Assembly (NCBI GenBank): GCA_951640165.1
Contig: OX621252.1
Span: 23,395,934 to 23,459,933, forward strand
DNA from: Pseudoips prasinana
Lineage: Eukaryota > Arthropoda > Insecta > Lepidoptera > Nolidae
DNA: 64,000 nt
Direction: 5' to 3'
The notes below the pieces were generated by a model, which was not told the DNA's origin, made no database searches, and saw only the letters and a list, made by a program, of their open reading frames with translations. Position 1 is the stretch's first letter. Every line of letters begins with the position of its first letter. Shown here one piece after another: positions 41,640-52,694 of the stretch. A program made the translations under genes and the position numbers.

Positions 41640-42304
41640 TAAAATGAAAGCTAATAGAATAGAATAGGATAAAATAGAATAGAATATAGTTTATTTCTAA
41701 GAATATAGTACAATAAAGGAATATACCTAGGTGTTACAATGCAAAAGTCTCATATATTCTACAATTTCTGGTGTACAAATATTACCTTAAAACTAAAAAA
41801 TCTATGAACAAGTTAAAATTACTTATCATCTAAATACTCTTTTGTAGAATAATAACATTTATTAATTAAAATAAAACATGGTAACCAAACAACTTAAATA
41901 AAATAGGATTCCATCCGGTTTTCAAGTGTTGTTTATATTCAAGCTAGAGTACCTCGTGTAATAATTTGGCCCCTTCTAAGAAAGAACCATGAATAAATTG
42001 TGATGTTAATATTTGTAAAATATTATTATGAACGTAATAAGTTAAATGTTTATAAATGTAATTGTGACCTCTTGGTAGTGTACGAGAAAGATGTAAAAAT
42101 TAACGACGCGAATTTAATATTCTTAGACACCCTTTGATACAAACCATGCATACGTGTTTTATGGAGTACCTACATAAACTATTGTATTAAGTAGTATTAA
42201 GGGCATTGGATATGCTAGGTAGGAAACGCATTCTTTTCTACCCAAAATCGGCAACATAAATTAAAAATTTAAGCAATAGAAATGTGGAAAAACTTTTTAA
42301 GACT
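41640..42304 (-). mobile_element. Possible LINE 3' end (weak)
   Basis: A (AGAAT)n-like run and 'TTTATTTCTAAGAATATAG' resemble a reverse LINE tail. 'AAGGGCATTGGATATGCTAG' is shared in part with the LINE end at 57.5 kb. No coding motif is certain. Confidence 0.3.
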
Positions 42305-42812
42305 TTAAAAACATAAGTAAGAAAAAAAAATGTTTTGGGATCACTAACACACTGCTATCTGATCCTAAACTAGACGGATCCATGTTTTTTTTTACTGGCC
42401 GGAAATGCCATTCGCACGTTGTGTAGGGCCGACCCACTAAAACCACCACGGTGGCCAGCCTCACAGTGCCTGTAGCGGGGGCTTGGGGTACTCGCGAACG
42501 ATCTCGCCAATACCCCCGCTGTACACTGAGCATCCGCGAGATTCCCCCGTGGAGGGGAGGGACGCGAATGCCTCCCCTCCTCCCCATCACGCACAAGCGC
42601 GTTTAGGCAACCTGAGCTACAGCAGGTTACCTCTTCCTGGGACCGCTTATACAAGACGAGTGGAGTGCCCTTCCTCCAAACGCAAGCGATCCCAGGGGCG
42701 GCGCCCAGCCGGGGAGAGGCCAGCCGAGCGCCGTATACTCTCTCGCGCTGAGATTAGCTCCCAGCGCCGGGATAAACTAGACAGATCCTGTACTATGGCA
42801 ACCAGATCATCA
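42305..42812 (-). mobile_element. tRNA-derived SINE (family A) fragment split by a GC-rich retroposon
   Basis: 'TCACTAACACACTGCTATCT' and 'GATCCTAAACTAGACGGATC' on the left, and 'TAAACTAGACAGATCCTGTA' and 'CTATGGCAACCAGATC' on the right, are successive parts of the A body, with the overlap duplicated. Confidence 0.75.
42382..42772 (-). mobile_element. GC-rich retroposon with poly(A) and 16-bp target duplication
   Basis: On the minus strand the insert runs from a GC-rich 5' part to 'GCCACCGTGGTGGTTTTAGT', 'CGTGCGAATGGCATTTCCGG' and an A9 tail. 'TAAACTAGACGGATCC' (42366-42381) and 'TAAACTAGACAGATCC' (42773-42788) differ at one position and are the target site duplication. These features mean target-primed reverse transcription. 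'GTGGTGGTTTTAGTGGG' near the end resembles 3' regions of lepidopteran R1-clade LINEs. Open frames of about 95 codons on either strand have no known domain. Confidence 0.8.
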
Positions 42813-42814
42813 TT

Positions 42815-42930
42815 ATCATCATAACAGCTGTAAGAATCTTGGGAGTATATGCCATAATCGCCACGCTTGACAAACGGGTTGCCGATCGCAGTAAGATGGT
42901 CATGGTCATAGATTAAATTTACCCTCATCC
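42815..42930 (-). mobile_element. Family E repeat, 3' part
   Basis: 'AACAGCTGTAAGAATCTTGG', 'GCCATAATCGCCACGCTTG' and 'GGGTTGCCGATCGCAGTAAG' are the reverse of the family E end. Confidence 0.7.
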
Positions 42931-43369
42931 CATCTATCTTTGCACTCTACAAGCCCGTTGGTCATGTCAATAAAAGTCTATAATTAACTTCCAGAAGAAT
43001 TAAAAAAAAGAAAAAAAGGATAATGCTTTTATTAAAAAACTAAAGCTTTTATTAGTACAGAAAAGCTAACATACTGTTAAAGAATACTTGGACTCAAAGA
43101 AATAATTCTATAGATCTTGACATTCTAATATTAATTTGATAATCTTTTCGCCTTAAATCTTGACATTTTTAAATTATAATTTGGCATACTTAATAATTCT
43201 TACAAATAGCATAAATTCTAAAACTTTTTATTGGTAACAAAAAGCCTTCACCCTCTCTTCTACTATGCTGTGCCCGACAGGGTCCATAATTGTTACATAA
43301 TTATAAGATTATACCATCTGTTATACATTATGGAAGCAATAAATGATTGAGTATTGAGTATAGTACTCA
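42931..43369. other. Unassigned AT-rich sequence
   Basis: Nothing recognised. Confidence 0.4.
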
Positions 43370-43627
43370 GAAAGAAACTGCTGCCCGTCCTCTGGTAGAT
43401 ATTCCCTCGGGTCGGCTTCTCGGGATATTTGCCGCCGCCACCACGCAACAAATGGCAACCAAATACATACAAATTATACCTAGACTTACAACAAACAATC
43501 GTACTCATCGCCCAAGATTTGCCATGGGTTGGGATGGAGTCCACGACCTCTGACTTAATAGTCAGGGTCACTAACTTTTAGACCACCAGGCCAGTCAGTA
43601 TAATAACTTATATTATACTGACTGGCC
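43370..43627 (-). mobile_element. Family E fragment, then family A SINE ending in a palindrome
   Basis: 43370-43440 has 'AGATATTCCCTCGGGTCGGC' and 'GATATTTGCCGCCGCCACCA' (family E, reverse). From 43440 'AAATGGCAACCAAATACATA', 'ACAACAAACAATCGTACTCA' and 'AGTCAGGGTCACTAAC' are a reverse SINE body and head. The SINE's outer end, 43589-43627, is a perfect hairpin with 17-bp arms 'GGCCAGTCAGTATAATA'. Confidence 0.65.
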
Positions 43628-43989
43628 TACTAGACCCTAATAATATAATATTATTTAAGTACCTACCTTATATATTTATCTATTATAACTTTTATTAATT
43701 TATTTATATTAACTCCCCCACACACTAATTTGCACTATCATACCATAATCGTCACGGGTACCAACGGAAGATCAGCGCTGGGTGTAACCCAGCAAATACT
43801 GAGAGGGTGACCGTTTTGGCAGGACATACAGGACCTATTGCGTAGTGTTAAATTATATTATTGTTAGATTTTTATATGTATTTAGTTAGTTTTGTTAATA
43901 AATTTCTTGTATGTCTATTGTCGAATAAATGTATTTCTTCTCTTCTTCTTCTATTATATGTATTATATTCTTATGATATTTAAAGACAG

Positions 43990-44105
43990 GTACTATGTCC
44001 AATGTATCTGAACACCGACAACTGACTCTCTCAAGACTCCAATCTCCGGTTTATACTTTAGTCGAGTGAAGAGATTACATTTTGATAAGCCCATTTTATT
44101 ACATT
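43990..44105 (+). mobile_element. Decayed 3' UTR of the Daphne-like LINE
   Basis: 'GGTACTATGTCCAATGTATC', 'GAACACCGACAACTGACTCT' and 'GAAGAGATTACATTTTGATA' parallel positions 6505-6620 of the long copy. Confidence 0.65.
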
Positions 44106-44144
44106 TATCGTTTATAATTTATTATATCATTATACCGTTAAATA

Positions 44145-44365
44145 ATAATAATAACATCCTGGGACATTATTTAGACACGGTCATCTGATCCCAAACTAAG
44201 CAATACTTGTACTATGGAAACCAGATAACTCCTTTTTTTAATACATACTTATATGGATAGATAGTTACACCCAGACTCAGGTCAAACAGACATGTTCATT
44301 CATACAAATATCTGTCCTGGGTTAGCAAGCAAGCATTAACCAACCACGCCAACAGGCCTGCAAAA
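44145..44365 (-). mobile_element. tRNA-derived SINE (family A)
   Basis: (AAT)n tail, 'ATCCTGGGACATTATTTAGA', 'ACTATGGAAACCAGATAACT', 'TCAAACAGACATGTTCATTC' and head 'CAACCACGCCAACAGGCC'. The box B segment is deleted. Confidence 0.8.
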
Positions 44366-44879
44366 AAAACTATAATATATCCTAGCTTTTTATTTTAAGT
44401 CAACACAAAATAGGAAACAAGTTTAAATCTCTTGCAAAGCTTTCTTATAATAGCTAAACTCATCGAGCCGTACTCAGCACGCGACAAAACAATAATAGCC
44501 AACTAAATATACCGACAATTAAATCGCCCATCCTCACAAGATACTAATCAACTATCTGACAAATTGTACGTAGCATTTGCGCTCCAAAGCTCATTAGCAA
44601 TTGTCAAATGAGCCCGACCCTTCCGTTCAGAACTTATGGTTATCCTATTATCCCCTTAAGTGAGCTATGTGAATATTCGTCCAGTGATATTTAAACTCTA
44701 TTGAGTTGTGATAAAGTTCATACTGAGAAGCATATATCGTGCTGGTTTAAGGCACAATACACATGCACAATGAGCTCAGGATTTGGTGTGAACCGATAAG
44801 TGTTATAAATTAGATTTCCAGTAACTCATTCAGACCGCGACAAAAAGCGTTTGCGTTGTGCGAATTAAAAAGTTGTGTT

Positions 44880-45100
44880 AGAAGATAACGGACTAAGGGA
44901 TCCAGTAACGATCGGCACATCTGAACTTCTTCTGTCCGCATCCAGCAGCTTCCACCGACTTTCACAAGCACATCAGTCCACCTTGTGACGGGCTTACCCA
45001 TGCTGCGTCTTCCGGTTCGTGGTCGCCTCTTTCTCTCGGTTCTCGAGCATTCTGCCCCAGCGGCCTTCGGGTGCTGCTGCTACCTCAGCTTGGCAATTCT
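44880..45100 (-). mobile_element. RTE-like LINE C-terminal fragment
   Basis: In reverse: 'GKPVTRWTDVLVKVGGSCWM' is readable. The upstream part, complement of 'CGTCTTCCGGTTCGTGGTCG' and 'ATTCTGCCCCAGCGGCC', continues toward 'GRKVLEW'. Confidence 0.75.
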
Positions 45101-45159
45101 TCAATAATATATATATTATTATAATAATATTTTTAATGTTATTTTTAATTAATAATAAT

Positions 45160-45410
45160 AATATATAGGGACAATGTCACACAGATCATACTAGCCCCAA
45201 ACTAAGCAAAGCTTGTACTATGGGTACCAGGCGACGACATACATACTTATATAGATAGATTAATACTTAAATACATAGGAAACATCCATGACTCAGAAAC
45301 AAATATTCGTGCTCATTACACAAATAATTGCACTTACCGGTATTCGAAACCAGGAGCTACCAGCTTCGTAGGCAGGAGCACTACCAACTAGGCTACGGTG
45401 ACCTTCGAAT
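45160..45410 (-). mobile_element. tRNA-derived SINE (family A, alternative head)
   Basis: Same head as 20,661-20,914 ('ACTAGGCTACGGTGACC') and the body 'ACTATGGGTACCAGGCGACG'. The tail side begins within (AAT)n. Confidence 0.85.
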
Positions 45411-45589
45411 TGTAAGTTCGTTTGTGTTGGATGAACTCAAAAATGACTTAACTTATTTTGAACATTATTTCTTATTTATAAAACTACATTATCAGCAAGT
45501 AACAATGTCTGCATTTTATATTCAAAAACATTAGAGATCCGTACGAAAATAACATTAATGTCACGCAAGGTTTAAAAAAATTGCCTATA

Positions 45590-45665
45590 AAAGTCATAAC
45601 AGTAAACGAGGCAAGAGAGGTGTGCAAAGATCGTGACAAATGAAAATCCGTTGTCTCTGCCTACC
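45590..45665 (+). pseudogene. Short RTE-like LINE C-terminus
   Basis: 'GAGGTGTGCAAAGATCGTGA' and 'AAATCCGTTGTCTCTGCCTA' encode the '[15 protein letters not shown]' end seen at 27,770, here with a TGA for Trp. About 75 bp only. Confidence 0.6.
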
Positions 45666-45669
45666 CCGC

Positions 45670-46739
45670 ATTTATAGTATTTGTAGGATTCTTCCTCGCT
45701 AAACTTGGCGCACCAACGTTCAAAACAGAGAGAAGAATGAGCCCTTAAAGTATCCCTCATTCATCTTATTTATCTTGACTTGATACACAGTGGAATATTT
45801 TCAAGTATACCTGTGCGTAGATATTTTTTTTAATATTTCCGCCAACAAGCTAGTATAAACCAAACAAAAGATAAGTAGATATTTTTATGGGATCTAATAA
45901 ATAGTAGCCAGTATTACTTTTTTAAGTTTTACAGAGTTATCGTTTTCACTTTTTATTGAACGCCCCTCGTGAGTCATGAGTGTAATCAAAAGATATTTCT
46001 CATAGATGTAGCGAAAATAGCCTAGTAACATATCAGTAACTTAATGGTCCGTGGTTACTGACGCTATGCGTCTGACACATACGTGTATGTGTTCGCCGAG
46101 TCAAGACGAGTGTTAAGTGTCGTGTGAACGCTCCCCAACGTTTGTCGAGTTTTAATCTTGAATTTTGCCGTGTTACTGAGGCCTCGAACGCACTAGATTA
46201 GCTTTATTTTAAATTATATAATTATTAAATGACCTACTAGCGCTTCTCGACCACAAATACTATAAGATCTAGATATCACGCACCGCTTACCTAGAGCAAG
46301 ACAAAAAGCTTTCGCGGACCGAACGTACGCCGCCACCAAAATCGCCTTCCATTTATATTGATTGAATTCGTATCGATTAAATGAAGCCCTCGATCTTCAG
46401 TGGGTTGAGCGTCTTCGTGTATTAACGTAAAATCAGAGGTGCACAAAATGTACATACCAGTGCCACCGATAGAACTAATTATTAACGCTTGCAGTATATT
46501 CTAAAATAAAAATTACATTACTGATTAATTGAAACTTAAAATAATGTATAAAACTCAGAAACAGAGTTGAATAAAGTAGCAGTGTGTAAAATGTTACGTC
46601 GTAAAAAAGGGTACTTGAGCTGCGTTCAAAAGACTGTTATGTATATGTTAACTATTAACTTAAAATACGCTTATAGATAAATTCCAAAAAAATGCGTATC
46701 CTGCTGCTACAAAATCAAATACGAAGCCACTTGAGATCT
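45670..46739. other. Unassigned sequence
   Basis: No gene or repeat that I can support. Confidence 0.4.
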
Positions 46740-47100
46740 TTACGGAAATTGGAAACATTGTCGAACTTTTTCAGTCCGGTCCGAATATAAACCAAATGCA
46801 TAGATTTTGTAGACGCTCAAGTTTATTTATAAGCTCTTCAGTAGAGTCTAGGTAGTGCCTATCAGCATAGTCTATGATGGGCTGAATCCGCCTTTGGGAA
46901 GAGAGATTTTCGTTTTCAAAGGTAAAAAGTTTTGGTGGCATCTCATCGAGTGGAATGTAAGTGTACCTTTTTGCTGATTTCAACTTGAGCTTTCCAAGAC
47001 AGGTCGCAAGCAATAGTAAGTCCTAGTATTTTTACCGTGTCCGTATAAACTATTGGAACACCATCGAGGCTGACTGGTGGAAACGACGAAGGCTTAATCT
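46740..47100 (-). pseudogene. Daphne-like LINE ORF2 remnant (post-RT region)
   Basis: In reverse, one frame reads 'DTVKILGLTIACDLSWKAQV' and after a frame change 'IIDYADRHYLD' and 'NKLERLQNLCIWFIFG'. These correspond to 'NLGLFFDRCLSWDIQMK' and 'ILDYADVSYLDLT..LDKLERLQNVCIRFIFG' in the long element, so this is a related but different subfamily. Frameshifts and an internal deletion make it dead. Confidence 0.75.
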
Positions 47101-47563
47101 CACTGCGCATGCGCTAGTACTTTATTAATAAATACAGAAGGTAAGTAAAATATTATTATCAGTTCTGTTGTTCGCCTTTTTACGACTTATACTTTCTCGA
47201 TTAAATTTCCATCTGTTGAAGGTCCACATAATTACTACATTATTAATTCCAGCTCTTCCAGACTGAGCTTAATCATATACTGTACACCGCTGAAACATAC
47301 ACATTTATATTTATATTTGAACGGTGTCTTAATTGCTTAATCGTTCGCCACAAGATAATACGAAATACACACTTCAAAAGGTCCAAGACTCCAATTACAA
47401 GAATTCTGGGAACAGGCCCTTCAGACTCGTCATTTAAGAGGTAATCCTGGAGAGGCCTTTTGAAAGTTTTGCCAAATAATGGAATCACGCGTTACTTTGT
47501 GAAAATGTATAAAAACAAATCGTTTTATTAGTGTTAATTTTAGTTGAATCAAGCCGATTGCAA
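47101..47563. other. Unassigned sequence
   Basis: No repeat recognised. It lies downstream of a possible exon on the minus strand and could hold its 3' UTR. Confidence 0.3.
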
Positions 47564-47671
47564 TTAGCACCGCCGCGGCCGTCGTCCCGCCTGTAAGAAA
47601 TACGCACACGCAAGAACGGCAATAAGTACGCAAATTACAGGCACTAGAATTATTCTGGTGCACTTCCTTTC
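47564..47671 (-). CDS. Possible terminal exon with transmembrane segment (weak)
   Basis: Read on the minus strand, 'CGCATTTGTCCCGTTACCAG' looks like a polypyrimidine tract and 3' splice site. The frame after it is 35 codons and ends with TAA: 'ERKCTR', then about 20 hydrophobic residues ('IILVPVICVLIAVLACAYFL'), then a basic 'AGRRPRRC'. Charged residues on both sides of a 20-residue hydrophobic run are the layout of a single transmembrane helix. A second possible acceptor, 'GCGTATTTCTTACAG', lies inside. I do not recognise the protein, and no other exon is found nearby. It may be chance. Confidence 0.25.
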   Translation of the reverse strand, partial: ERKCTRIILVPVICVLIAVLACAYFLQAGRRPRRC

Positions 47672-47714
47672 CTGGTAACGGGACAAATGCGAAGGTCAAT
47701 TAAGTATTTATATA

Positions 47715-48129
47715 AAATTAGAATCTGACTGACTGATCGATCAACGCACATCTGAAACAGCTGGGTCTAGAACTATGACATTTTGCCCAAATATTACTTA
47801 AGTGACGGAAGTGTGCACTAATTGGATGAAAAGAGATTGTAAAGTTTGTATCGAATGACTTGTTTTCTTGGTCTGAACAATTTCAAACTTGGCATTTATA
47901 TTCTTTCAAATATTTAATTAACTATGTTTTTAATTAAATATTTTCAAGAATCGTCCATCGTTTCTTAATATATAAAACCGTAAAATGATAAAACAAATGT
48001 TGATCAAACAGCCAGCCAGTCAGTTTCCTCTTTTTATATAAAAGAGGAAACTGATCTTGATTTTTTAATTTTAACCTTTCGATGTTTGATTTCGAGTACC
48101 ACGCGGACATAGTTGCGGGCAAAAGCTAG
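47715..48129 (+). mobile_element. Helitron-like element, 5' end uncertain
   Basis: The 3' end 'GTTGCGGGCAAAAGCTAG' followed by T is typical. A hairpin 'TTTCCTCTTTTTATATAAAA'/'GAGGAAAC' lies about 80 bp upstream. The start is only a guess. Confidence 0.5.
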
Positions 48130-49004
48130 TAAAATAAAATAGATTACTGCCACGAGCATAGTCCAACGCTTCGTTGATATTTTTATAAGTTAGGATGCTC
48201 CCAAAAGGAACATTTAACTGATAAATAAGAACAGAACAGTTCAAGAGTTTCCTTTCCATATACCTACGGCAAAAACAACTGACAACAGTTCTGTAAACTG
48301 TTGGCAAAAATTCGAAGATCTTATTGTTTTAGCTAATAACATTCCATGGTAATTCGATTTAATCTCGTTTATTTGCTGCTACGGTGCCTATCCCTGGCAT
48401 TTCCTCTTAAACATAACTACAGGACACTGAAGAACCGGTCCAAGCATCATAACAGCTCATAAATTGTTGCATGGGAACACCGGCTTACACAAATATAATA
48501 GGGCTGGCAACATCGGATAATAGAATAAATATGAGAATGTAATAGGCTGTCTCAGATTATATTATATTATGTAATAAAGTAAAGTAAAATACGATTTATT
48601 GTTCACCCCTAGCTTGAAGTTTATTATGTAGTTATTTAAGTACAATAGGCGGTATTATCGCTGATGCAAAGCATTACGGACTATCTACTATGGTATGGTT
48701 AATCCGAAGAAAAGAGGAAAATATTGGCGAGTAGGTGTAACAATGGGCCAATACTAACATTCAGTACATAATTTAGTAATACCATGGAAAGCGGGCATAT
48801 ATAACTTGCAATTGATTTTCTTAGTCCTTTTCACAGGTTTCTTGAACTAGTATATCGTTGTGGACTATCTATCGTGATCAAATAGATCAGCGTTCAAATA
48901 AAATAAAATAAATAAAAAAGGTTTTTATTCACGTAGACTTTAAAAAAGCGCTTGTAAATAGTCAGAAAATGTTTGTAGTAATACAGTTATTGTGCTGCTT
49001 ACTG
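48130..49004. other. Unassigned sequence
   Basis: Several AAAATA runs may be LINE tails (for example 48,895-48,925), but no coding part is visible. Confidence 0.35.
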
Positions 49005-49265
49005 CTGTGTGGTGACGGCGACAAATATCAGAATCAGAATATCATCACCCCATTTCATCCCGTAGGGGGCGTAGAAGTCGACCCGAGGGAATATCTACCA
49101 GAGGATGGGAAGCAGCTTCCTTCTGATTACTATGACCATCTTACTGCGATCGCCAACCCGCCTGCCAAGCGTGGCGATTATGGCATATCCCCTCAAGACG
49201 ATTCTTGAGGGAGGCTTGTCCAGCAGTGGACTTATTTAGCTGTAATGATGATGATGATGATGAAT
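49005..49265 (+). mobile_element. SINE-like repeat (family E), best copy, with (GAT)n tail
   Basis: Complete order: 'TGTGTGGTGACGGCGACAAA', 'CCATTTCATCCCGTAGGGGG', 'AGTCGACCCGAGGGAATATC', 'ACTGCGATCGCCAACCCGCC', 'GCGTGGCGATTATGGCATAT', 'GAGGCTTGTCCAGCAGTGGA' and a (GAT)n tail. The last phrase reads 'RLVQQWTYLA' in one frame, close to the RTE C-terminus. Confidence 0.8.
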
Positions 49266-49404
49266 ACAGTTATTATTTCTAGTTACTTATTACAGATATT
49301 TAGGTACACGGAATGTTAAAACATTTATACAATTTATTTTATAATGGGAGTGATATTTAGCTAGCTTGTATTAAGTTATTGTCAAGGAGATTATGTTTAG
49401 GTTT

Positions 49405-49530
49405 AAATAGATGAAGATTAAACAATACTAAATAATCGTTTAAATCGGTTTTAACGTTTAATATAGATTCCGGACGATTTATGACGTCTCACGTGCTCAT
49501 GGAAGCCAATTGAACGAAAGATTTAGTCTT
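49405..49530. mobile_element. Decayed relative of the foldback MITE at 8,536
   Basis: 'AAATAGATGAAGATTAAACA', 'TATGACGTCTCACGTGCTCA' and 'TGGAAGCCAATTGAACGAAA' parallel the earlier copy. The right terminal arm is replaced by the next repeat. Confidence 0.6.
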
Positions 49531-49735
49531 TTTTTAGGGTTCCGTACCCAAAGGGTAAAACGGGACCCTACTACTAAGACTTCGCTGTCTGTCTGTCCGT
49601 CTGTCACCAGGCTGTATCTCATAAACCGTGATAGTTAGACAGTTAAAAATTTCACAGATGATGTATTACTGGTGCCGCTATAACAACAAATACTAAAAAA
49701 CAAAATAAAATAAATATTTAATTAATAATATTAAA
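49530..49735 (+). repeat. Dispersed 'GGGTTCCGTA' repeat
   Basis: 'TTTTTAGGGTTCCGTACCCA', 'AAAACGGGACCCTACTACTA', 'TCGCTGTCTGTCTGTCCGTC' and 'GGCTGTATCTCATAAACCGT'. This is the reverse complement orientation of 19,425-19,730 at the shared part. Confidence 0.6.
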
Positions 49736-49754
49736 TTTCCCATACAACGGTTAA

Positions 49755-50035
49755 TAGGCGGTTGCTTGCTTAACTTATGGGCAGTGGTTACCCTAGTGTC
49801 AGAGTTGTTCAAGCTGCCTAGTAGACCTCTGACATGGGTTAACGACTGTTGTCTATCTAATGACTACAACCGGGACCGACTGCTTAACGTGCCCTCTGAA
49901 GCACGGAGACGCTAAAAAATTAAACCACTTTAGCGGTCACTCGTCTATGGACGGACCATGAGCCTAGTTATTTAACCTCGCTAATCGCTTACCGACCGGT
50001 GAGAGCATCTAGCTATGAGCGCCACTTAGGCAGGA
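49755..50035 (-). mobile_element. 5S-rRNA-derived SINE, full length
   Basis: The most useful uninterrupted copy. Reverse order: tail 'GCTTGCTTAACTTATGGGCA', 'AGAGTTGTTCAAGCTGCC', 'ACAACCGGGACCGACTGCTT', 'GTGCCCTCTGAAGCACGGAG', 'AACCACTTTAGCGGTCACTC' (5S box C side), 'TTTAACCTCGCTAATCGC' (box A side) and 'ACCGGTGAGAGCATCTAGCT'. Confidence 0.88.
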
Positions 50036-51239
50036 GGTCACCTGAAGATAGGTTCAGTACCAAATAATAGTATGTCGTATTTTGTAAAGTGCAGGTAAAC
50101 CCAAGCTCTACATCCCTGAAAAAAATATTTTTTACGCCACGCGTTTACGCCACCGAAATGGAAGTGTAGATTACGTCCCGTCCTCACACATTACAGCCAT
50201 GACACGTGTATCCACTGCGCACACAATTAAATTAAATCATAATTATATTAAACCTATAATTAAAATCTTAATCGAATAATAGCAATCAATTAACTAATCA
50301 ATGGGTGTCAAAACGTTAATAGCATTCATTATTTTAAGGCGGCGGCCATTGTTGTGCCAACTTTCGTTGACTCTAATTATCGCTATAACATTAAATGTTT
50401 ATACCAAACAATACAGAGTGATTTCATAGTATTGTTAATTTTTTTATTCATATACTTACTTATTATACAAAATGTATGATAAATCTGTCTGCATATTTGG
50501 AAACCTAAAAATAATCCGTATTTCATACTCTATCACAGTGTGTACTCTGTGGGTCGCGACCCCCTGGGGGGTCGGGAAGCCTCTATAGGAGGGTCGCGAA
50601 GCTTCTATAGGGAATTCTCAAAAGGTTAGGAAAGCTAGTCACAGGGTCGCCAATGTATTTGGATCATTATAATTAGGCCTGCTGCAAATACAATAAAAGT
50701 TAAGCGCGAATTTCCAAAACTCTGGCTGTACTTTGCTATCTAATTCAATCGCAAATTCCCTATGCGGGTGATTATTTTTGATCAGGCATTAGCTATTATT
50801 AAAAAAATGGAATATAATATTTTCTCAATTTCTTTGGAGTCGTGGACGGCCGTTGGTATTGAATGTACAGTGGCTCCTTCGTACGTCCAAAATACTTCAA
50901 AGGTAACAGGTGCTGCCGCGGTTCTAGCAGAAGGCCTCAAGTGGAGTAAGTATTCTTCCATCGGTGATAGCATTTTTTCCGTTTGGGTTCGAAACCATTT
51001 AACTGGTTGAAACTTCAGGTGACCCGAAGGCTAGGGTGTACATCGGCCAGCTTATCAGCTTGGCTACACAAGACATAACGTCGCCACCTTTTTGGGCACC
51101 GGAGCTGCAGATAGTGACTTGAATGCTATTTTTTGTTCGTAATTTGTTGTTGTTTTAAATAGACTTTAGTTGACTTTTAAGCGAATCGTCTTGACTAGAC
51201 TATACTAAATTTAATATTTTTTCCTGTATAATTAACCTA
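50036..51239. other. Unassigned; contains a GGGTCGCGACCC block
   Basis: At 50,550-50,620 'GTGGGTCGCGACCCCCTGGG' is followed by two similar 'GGGTCG..AAGCxTCTATAG' units. This might be an hAT-type terminal region, but I see no matching end. Short frames at 50,762-51,010 on both strands have no known domain. Confidence 0.3.
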
Positions 51240-51390
51240 CGTCATCATCTCAGCCGAAATACGTCCAGTGCTGGAGAACCACCTCCGCATGGATCTCCAC
51301 AATGGAATTGTTTCAATCGTGTGGGCGATATTCCTTAATCAAGGATCTTAACCGGCTCCATAAGGAGGTGGTTAACAGATCGACTCTATA
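51240..51390 (-). mobile_element. RTE-like LINE 3' end, decayed
   Basis: 'GTCATCATCTCAGCCGAAAT', 'ACGTCCAGTGCTGGAGAACC' and 'TGGATCTCCACAATGG' match the reverse start of the copies at 22,245 and 63,945. Confidence 0.6.
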
Positions 51391-52039
51391 TTTTTATGTA
51401 TGTTGCACGATTACTCCTTTATTTGATTTTTTTATCCAAGTTTGAAATTCTACACACATTGGTCTGTAGTATTTCATATTTTTGTTAGTACTTTTCAATT
51501 AACGCAATTCCAACTTTCGATTGCAATATTAATACAATAACTGAGTATAGATGATATAACATGGGATACTTTTTTATTATTTTATATTATCATCATACCC
51601 TGTACTCTGAGTACCTTTCAGCGTTCCTAAAATATGAATTAACTATAACATTTGGCGTTTTTGCATTTCGAAATATAGAATTGGATTTATTTGCCTCTAC
51701 GATAAAGTAAGTAAACTAGATAGACGGCATCCACAAATCTCTAAGGTTAATTTGTTTTAATTAATTTAGAGTACAACACATCTAAAATTACACGACAGTT
51801 TGAGTACAATTGCGTGCGTGTTACAACCGTATAGTAAATACTAAAAGTAAAACACAAGTACAAAAATGTCTCGCCTCGAACAAACACATCTGTTATATGT
51901 ACGTCTTGTTGCAATAACTCTGTCTCCTCGATACGCACATGGTGAGAGAGACCGACGTATAGGCGAGTTAGTCAACAACTAATAACTACTTCCTGGTTCA
52001 ATTTTGGCCATCGCGGGTTGGTTAAAGGAAGATTGTAAT
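51391..52039. other. Unassigned sequence
   Basis: Nothing recognised. Confidence 0.4.
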
Positions 52040-52180
52040 GCAACCTTCTCGGGAATAAGCCCTCCCCAAGGAGCTAGCTGGCTGGTTATGTGCTACCCGC
52101 ATCCAACGGCTTTCCGTGATCATTCCAAGCTCGTCGGTCTACCTTGAGGGAAGCCAGCCCACGCTGCCCATGCTCCCATA
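52040..52180 (-). mobile_element. RTE-like LINE C-terminal fragment
   Basis: 'ACCCGCATCCAACGGCTTTC', 'ATTCCAAGCTCGTCGGTCTA' and 'AGCCAGCCCACGCTGCCC' are the complement of the 'VGRPPTRWTDDL' coding stretch with damage. Confidence 0.65.
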
Positions 52181-52694
52181 TAGCATTAATTATTATTTAC
52201 TTATTATACGTACATTAACTATTAGTATACGTTACGGCACTCATTATACAAACAAAAGTTATAGCGTCTACCATATGGCACTACGCCTTTTTTTATAAAG
52301 GCCAAATTATGTGAAAAACAGAAATACTGGATTCTTCCAATCTCCGAATTCTGACCGAAAGAGTTAAACTTTTACCAGCGTAGTTAGCCTGGTCGATACC
52401 TCCTTATATTATTCGTATTGTGGGCTGTAGGGACTTATTACGGTTACGGTACAGATGTCACCATATTTGAACTCTATGATGACTGTAATAACCTTCAAAA
52501 GTTACCAATTTACTTGCATTCGTGAACTCCGAGGCGTGAGGGAATAATCACCAGAAAAGAATATAACGGCATTCTACTTTATCCACGAACGATTTAGCCA
52601 ATGCCAAGTGAGAATAGATGCTCTGGATGGTTTTGAAAAATATTTGGGATAGTATAGATAAAATACACGTGGATTACTTCACGGTGGAAACGGT
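52181..52694. other. Unassigned sequence
   Basis: Nothing recognised. Confidence 0.4.

Noticed and set aside
42483..42824. 113-codon plus-strand frame
   Set aside because: It runs antisense through a poly(A) retroposon and across its target duplication, so it is not a gene.
50550..50620. hAT transposon end
   Set aside because: 'GGGTCGCGACCC' is suggestive, but I found no second terminus or 8-bp duplication.
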